The translations under genes and the position numbers were made by a program. 64,000 nucleotides of DNA from an uncultured Bacteroidales bacterium (lineage in GTDB: Bacteria > Bacteroidota > Bacteroidia > Bacteroidales > Paludibacteraceae), in the NCBI GenBank assembly GCA_900316005.1, contig ONBH01000008.1, positions 1 to 64,000 of the forward strand, given 5' to 3'. Below are positions 62,180 through 64,000 of this stretch, in pieces (the stretch's first letter is position 1; every line of letters begins with the position of its first letter). The notes beneath the pieces were generated by a model. That model was not told where the DNA came from. It saw nothing but the letters and a program-made list of their open reading frames with translations, and ran no database searches.

Positions 62180-64000
62180 TTATTGAAAACGAGCGCGATT
62201 GTCTGTTACTTCAGCGTTTTCTTCCAGCAGGTTCATTACCTGATACATCAGACTGTACGAGGTGTACATGTTGAGTTGGCTGATCTCCTGTTCGGCGTTG
62301 AGTTCACCTTCCAGACGGGTCTTCTGGCCCGGACGAACGACATATACACCTTGGTTACCCTTGATAGGAGCAGACAGCTCGTTGGCATTGAGCGCGAGAG
62401 CGGCACCTACTACGGCGGGTTCTGTCATGTTGCCGAAGCGATTGGATGACAATGTAACGTTGTCTGCGTGCTGTACACCGGTATTGGCTGCCTTTGCTGC
62501 TTCCTCAATGGTGGTAGCTTTGGCCAGTTCCTTGCTGATGAGCGCAGCTTTCTTTTCGTTACGAACCATCTGGGTCAGTTCGCCCTGTACATCGCTCATG
62601 GGACGGAAGTCGCCGTCCTTGACATCGGTCAGCAGGGCTACTACGAACTGGTCGCCGCACTCATAGACATCGCTTACTTGACCTTCCTTGGCCTCAAATG
62701 CCCAGCGTACAATGGGGCGGCTGTTCTTGAGTTGGCCGACCTTGTCGCTGTTCTCGTTGAGGTTATAGGCGGGGTAGATAGTCATATGGGCCTCTTGGGC
62801 TGCAGCGCGGAATTTATCCTCCGTACCATTATTGACAATAAACTGCTTAGCATTGTTGTAGAGAATGGAGTAGGTCTTCGACGACGGGGTCACCTTACGC
62901 TCCAGGATAGCCACTTTGGCCTTGGGGGTAGCTTTGGCGATGTCGAGAATCTCAAAGGTCTGTTCGCCCAGTCCCATAGCTACGGTAAAGCGATCACCGC
63001 GTTTGCCGGCAAAGGCTTTTTCAGCCACTTGTCTGTTCTGAGTACGCAGAACATCCTCGCTGAACCAACCCAGTTCGCGATCTTCCTGTCCCTCTTCGGG
63101 AGCAATAATCTTGAGCTCAACAGAGTCGGGTACATTGTAGCCGCACTCCATCAGGCGAGCCATACGGAAGGTCTGATCCTCGGGGGTGTAAATCAGCTCG
63201 GTCACATCACCGGCTTTGGCATTCTTGCCGAAGGCGAACTCGCGGAACATCTCAGGAATGCTCTCTTCGCTATAGTTACGGCCATCGTACATAAGGTCGC
63301 TGTTGGTGTTTACAACCAGGGCGATATCCTCGGTGGTCGTGAACTCGTCGCGCAGTTTAATCATCAGATCATAGGTCTGCAGACTATCTTGCTCTGAGGG
63401 AACAACGGGATACGTGATGTATTCAATAGAGCGGTTGGGGGTCTGCTTGTAGAGCGGTTTGCGGCTCTCATAGAGTTTCTTGAGGTCGTTGTTCGAAACG
63501 GTTACCAGCGAGTCGGCAATGGTGTGGAAGGGTTGTACCACGAAGTCAGCCGATACACTATTCTGACGTGCCTCAAAGGCGTACTTGGCATCCAGCTTGT
63601 TGGCGGTTACCAGGTTCTGCATCAGGCCGCTGAATTTCTCCTGCATATGAGTCAGGCGTACGGCATTCTCCCAGTACATCCAGTAGGTCTTGGCTTGCTG
63701 GAGGTTGGCGTTTTGTGCATCGTCTTCCTGCTCAATGGAGTTGAGGAAACGAAGCAGGTTATCGCGGTTGAATTGACCGTTCTCGTCGTAGAAAGCACGA
63801 CGTTGAGCAATGAGTTGGTGGGGATGTTGTCCGATGCAGAGCTCGCTCAACTCATCGGCTGTTACGTCCATACCGATACGCTCGGCTTCGGCGCGAAGCG
63901 TCCAGTCCATCAGCATCATTTGCCATACTTGGTTACGAATCTGTGCACTCAGGTCCTCGTCTAAATCAGTACGGCCGGACTCAATCTTGTACACCTCAGT
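62180..64000 (-). CDS. PpiD/SurA-type periplasmic chaperone, N-terminus beyond the window
   Basis: At least 606 residues, the frame staying open through 64000. N-terminal SurA_N-like helices (A-Q-I-R-N-Q-V-W-Q-M-M-L-M-D-W) and a C-terminal PpiD-type region (Q-G-V-Y-V-V-R-P-G). The parvulin region is weak: no clear G-G-x-L-G, only D-R-E-L-G-W-F. Acts on outer-membrane protein folding at the inner membrane. The membrane anchor expected at the start lies outside. Confidence 0.88.
   Translation of the reverse strand, partial: TEVYKIESGRTDLDEDLSAQIRNQVWQMMLMDWTLRAEAERIGMDVTADELSELCIGQHPHQLIAQRRAFYDENGQFNRDNLLRFLNSIEQEDDAQNANLQQAKTYWMYWENAVRLTHMQEKFSGLMQNLVTANKLDAKYAFEARQNSVSADFVVQPFHTIADSLVTVSNNDLKKLYESRKPLYKQTPNRSIEYITYPVVPSEQDSLQTYDLMIKLRDEFTTTEDIALVVNTNSDLMYDGRNYSEESIPEMFREFAFGKNAKAGDVTELIYTPEDQTFRMARLMECGYNVPDSVELKIIAPEEGQEDRELGWFSEDVLRTQNRQVAEKAFAGKRGDRFTVAMGLGEQTFEILDIAKATPKAKVAILERKVTPSSKTYSILYNNAKQFIVNNGTEDKFRAAAQEAHMTIYPAYNLNENSDKVGQLKNSRPIVRWAFEAKEGQVSDVYECGDQFVVALLTDVKDGDFRPMSDVQGELTQMVRNEKKAALISKELAKATTIEEAAKAANTGVQHADNVTLSSNRFGNMTEPAVVGAALALNANELSAPIKGNQGVYVVRPGQKTRLEGELNAEQEISQLNMYTSYSLMYQVMNLLEENAEVTDNRARFQ

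Overview
The window looks like chromosomal DNA of an uncultured member of the Bacteroidales (Bacteroidota). Three things point there. Eleven promoters fit the Bacteroides-type sigma consensus TTTG, 20 bp, TAnnTTTG, with no -10/-35 boxes of the sigma70 kind. Start codons lack clear Shine-Dalgarno sequences. The gene families (DUF3078, DUF4837, DUF1846, DUF2851, GSCFA, CotH, RibBA, an ABC-F with PYL-VE-LTK start, AmpG-like MFS, PpiD-like chaperone) are those of Bacteroidales. No rRNA is present, so genus cannot be given.

Layout. 1-2650 is an accessory stretch: a fragment of a DUF697-type protein behind a strong terminator, a cysteine-rich protein related to uracil-DNA glycosylases, a two-span membrane protein, a 39-codon ORF and a hypothetical protein. 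2779-6188 is one operon with its own promoter: two paralogous ~155-residue proteins, an ExoX C-terminal-like protein, and a Pif1-type helicase with a long repeat-like tail. 6243-8566 is a partly decayed segment (XRE-type regulator, truncated TPR lipoprotein-like gene, lipoprotein, mreB fragment). 8572-9663 is a REP-associated tyrosine transposase (RAYT) gene with REP-like hairpins in its 5' leader, inside its ORF and over its stop codon. 9762-18225 holds cell-envelope genes: a small membrane protein family, a lipoprotein with ExbB-ExbD-TonB, a DJ-1 protein, a DUF3078 outer-membrane protein, then a coiled-coil protein, ZapA and RNase Y. 18227-24236 is all on the minus strand: ABC-F, DUF4837 lipoprotein, GluRS, CotH. 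24359-31041 has a second copy of the small membrane protein, a CarboxypepD_reg-like protein, and the conserved rimP-nusA-infB operon. 31054-45641 is mostly housekeeping (cdd, lptF/G-like, ribBA, recR, HAD, GNAT, DUF1846, TPM, LemA, DUF2851, ffh, lytic transglycosylase, folD). 45638-56624 holds an M16 protease, prfA, rsmE, PAP2, LolC/E-like permease, GSCFA, RluA-type synthase and acyl-CoA synthetase. 56793-64000 is minus strand: AraC regulator, tRNA-Val, PAP2, endonuclease I, phosphatidylserine synthase, AmpG-like permease and a PpiD-like chaperone cut by the window edge.

The most unusual layer is not a gene but repeats. Many short gene-to-gene spacers consist almost wholly of degenerate tandem repeats with different units (TTGATAG/TTGACAG, ACCGATA-ACCCAGA, CTAGTGTA, CAGAGTACAGAATA, AAATCTT, ATTTTCC, a 16-mer in four copies). 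These run right up to start codons and over stop codons. Similar repeats, plus REP-like palindromes, are found in frame inside linkers or tails of ABC-F, GNAT, RibBA, CotH and the RAYT itself. A second notable layer is an extended promoter in which TTTG continues as GCGTAT. Further oddities are an ABC-F protein lacking the helical segment of its first ATPase domain, a FolD with an 11-residue insertion in its NADP loop, and a tRNA-Val(UAC) with C33.

All functional names rest on motif recognition by eye; no database search was possible.
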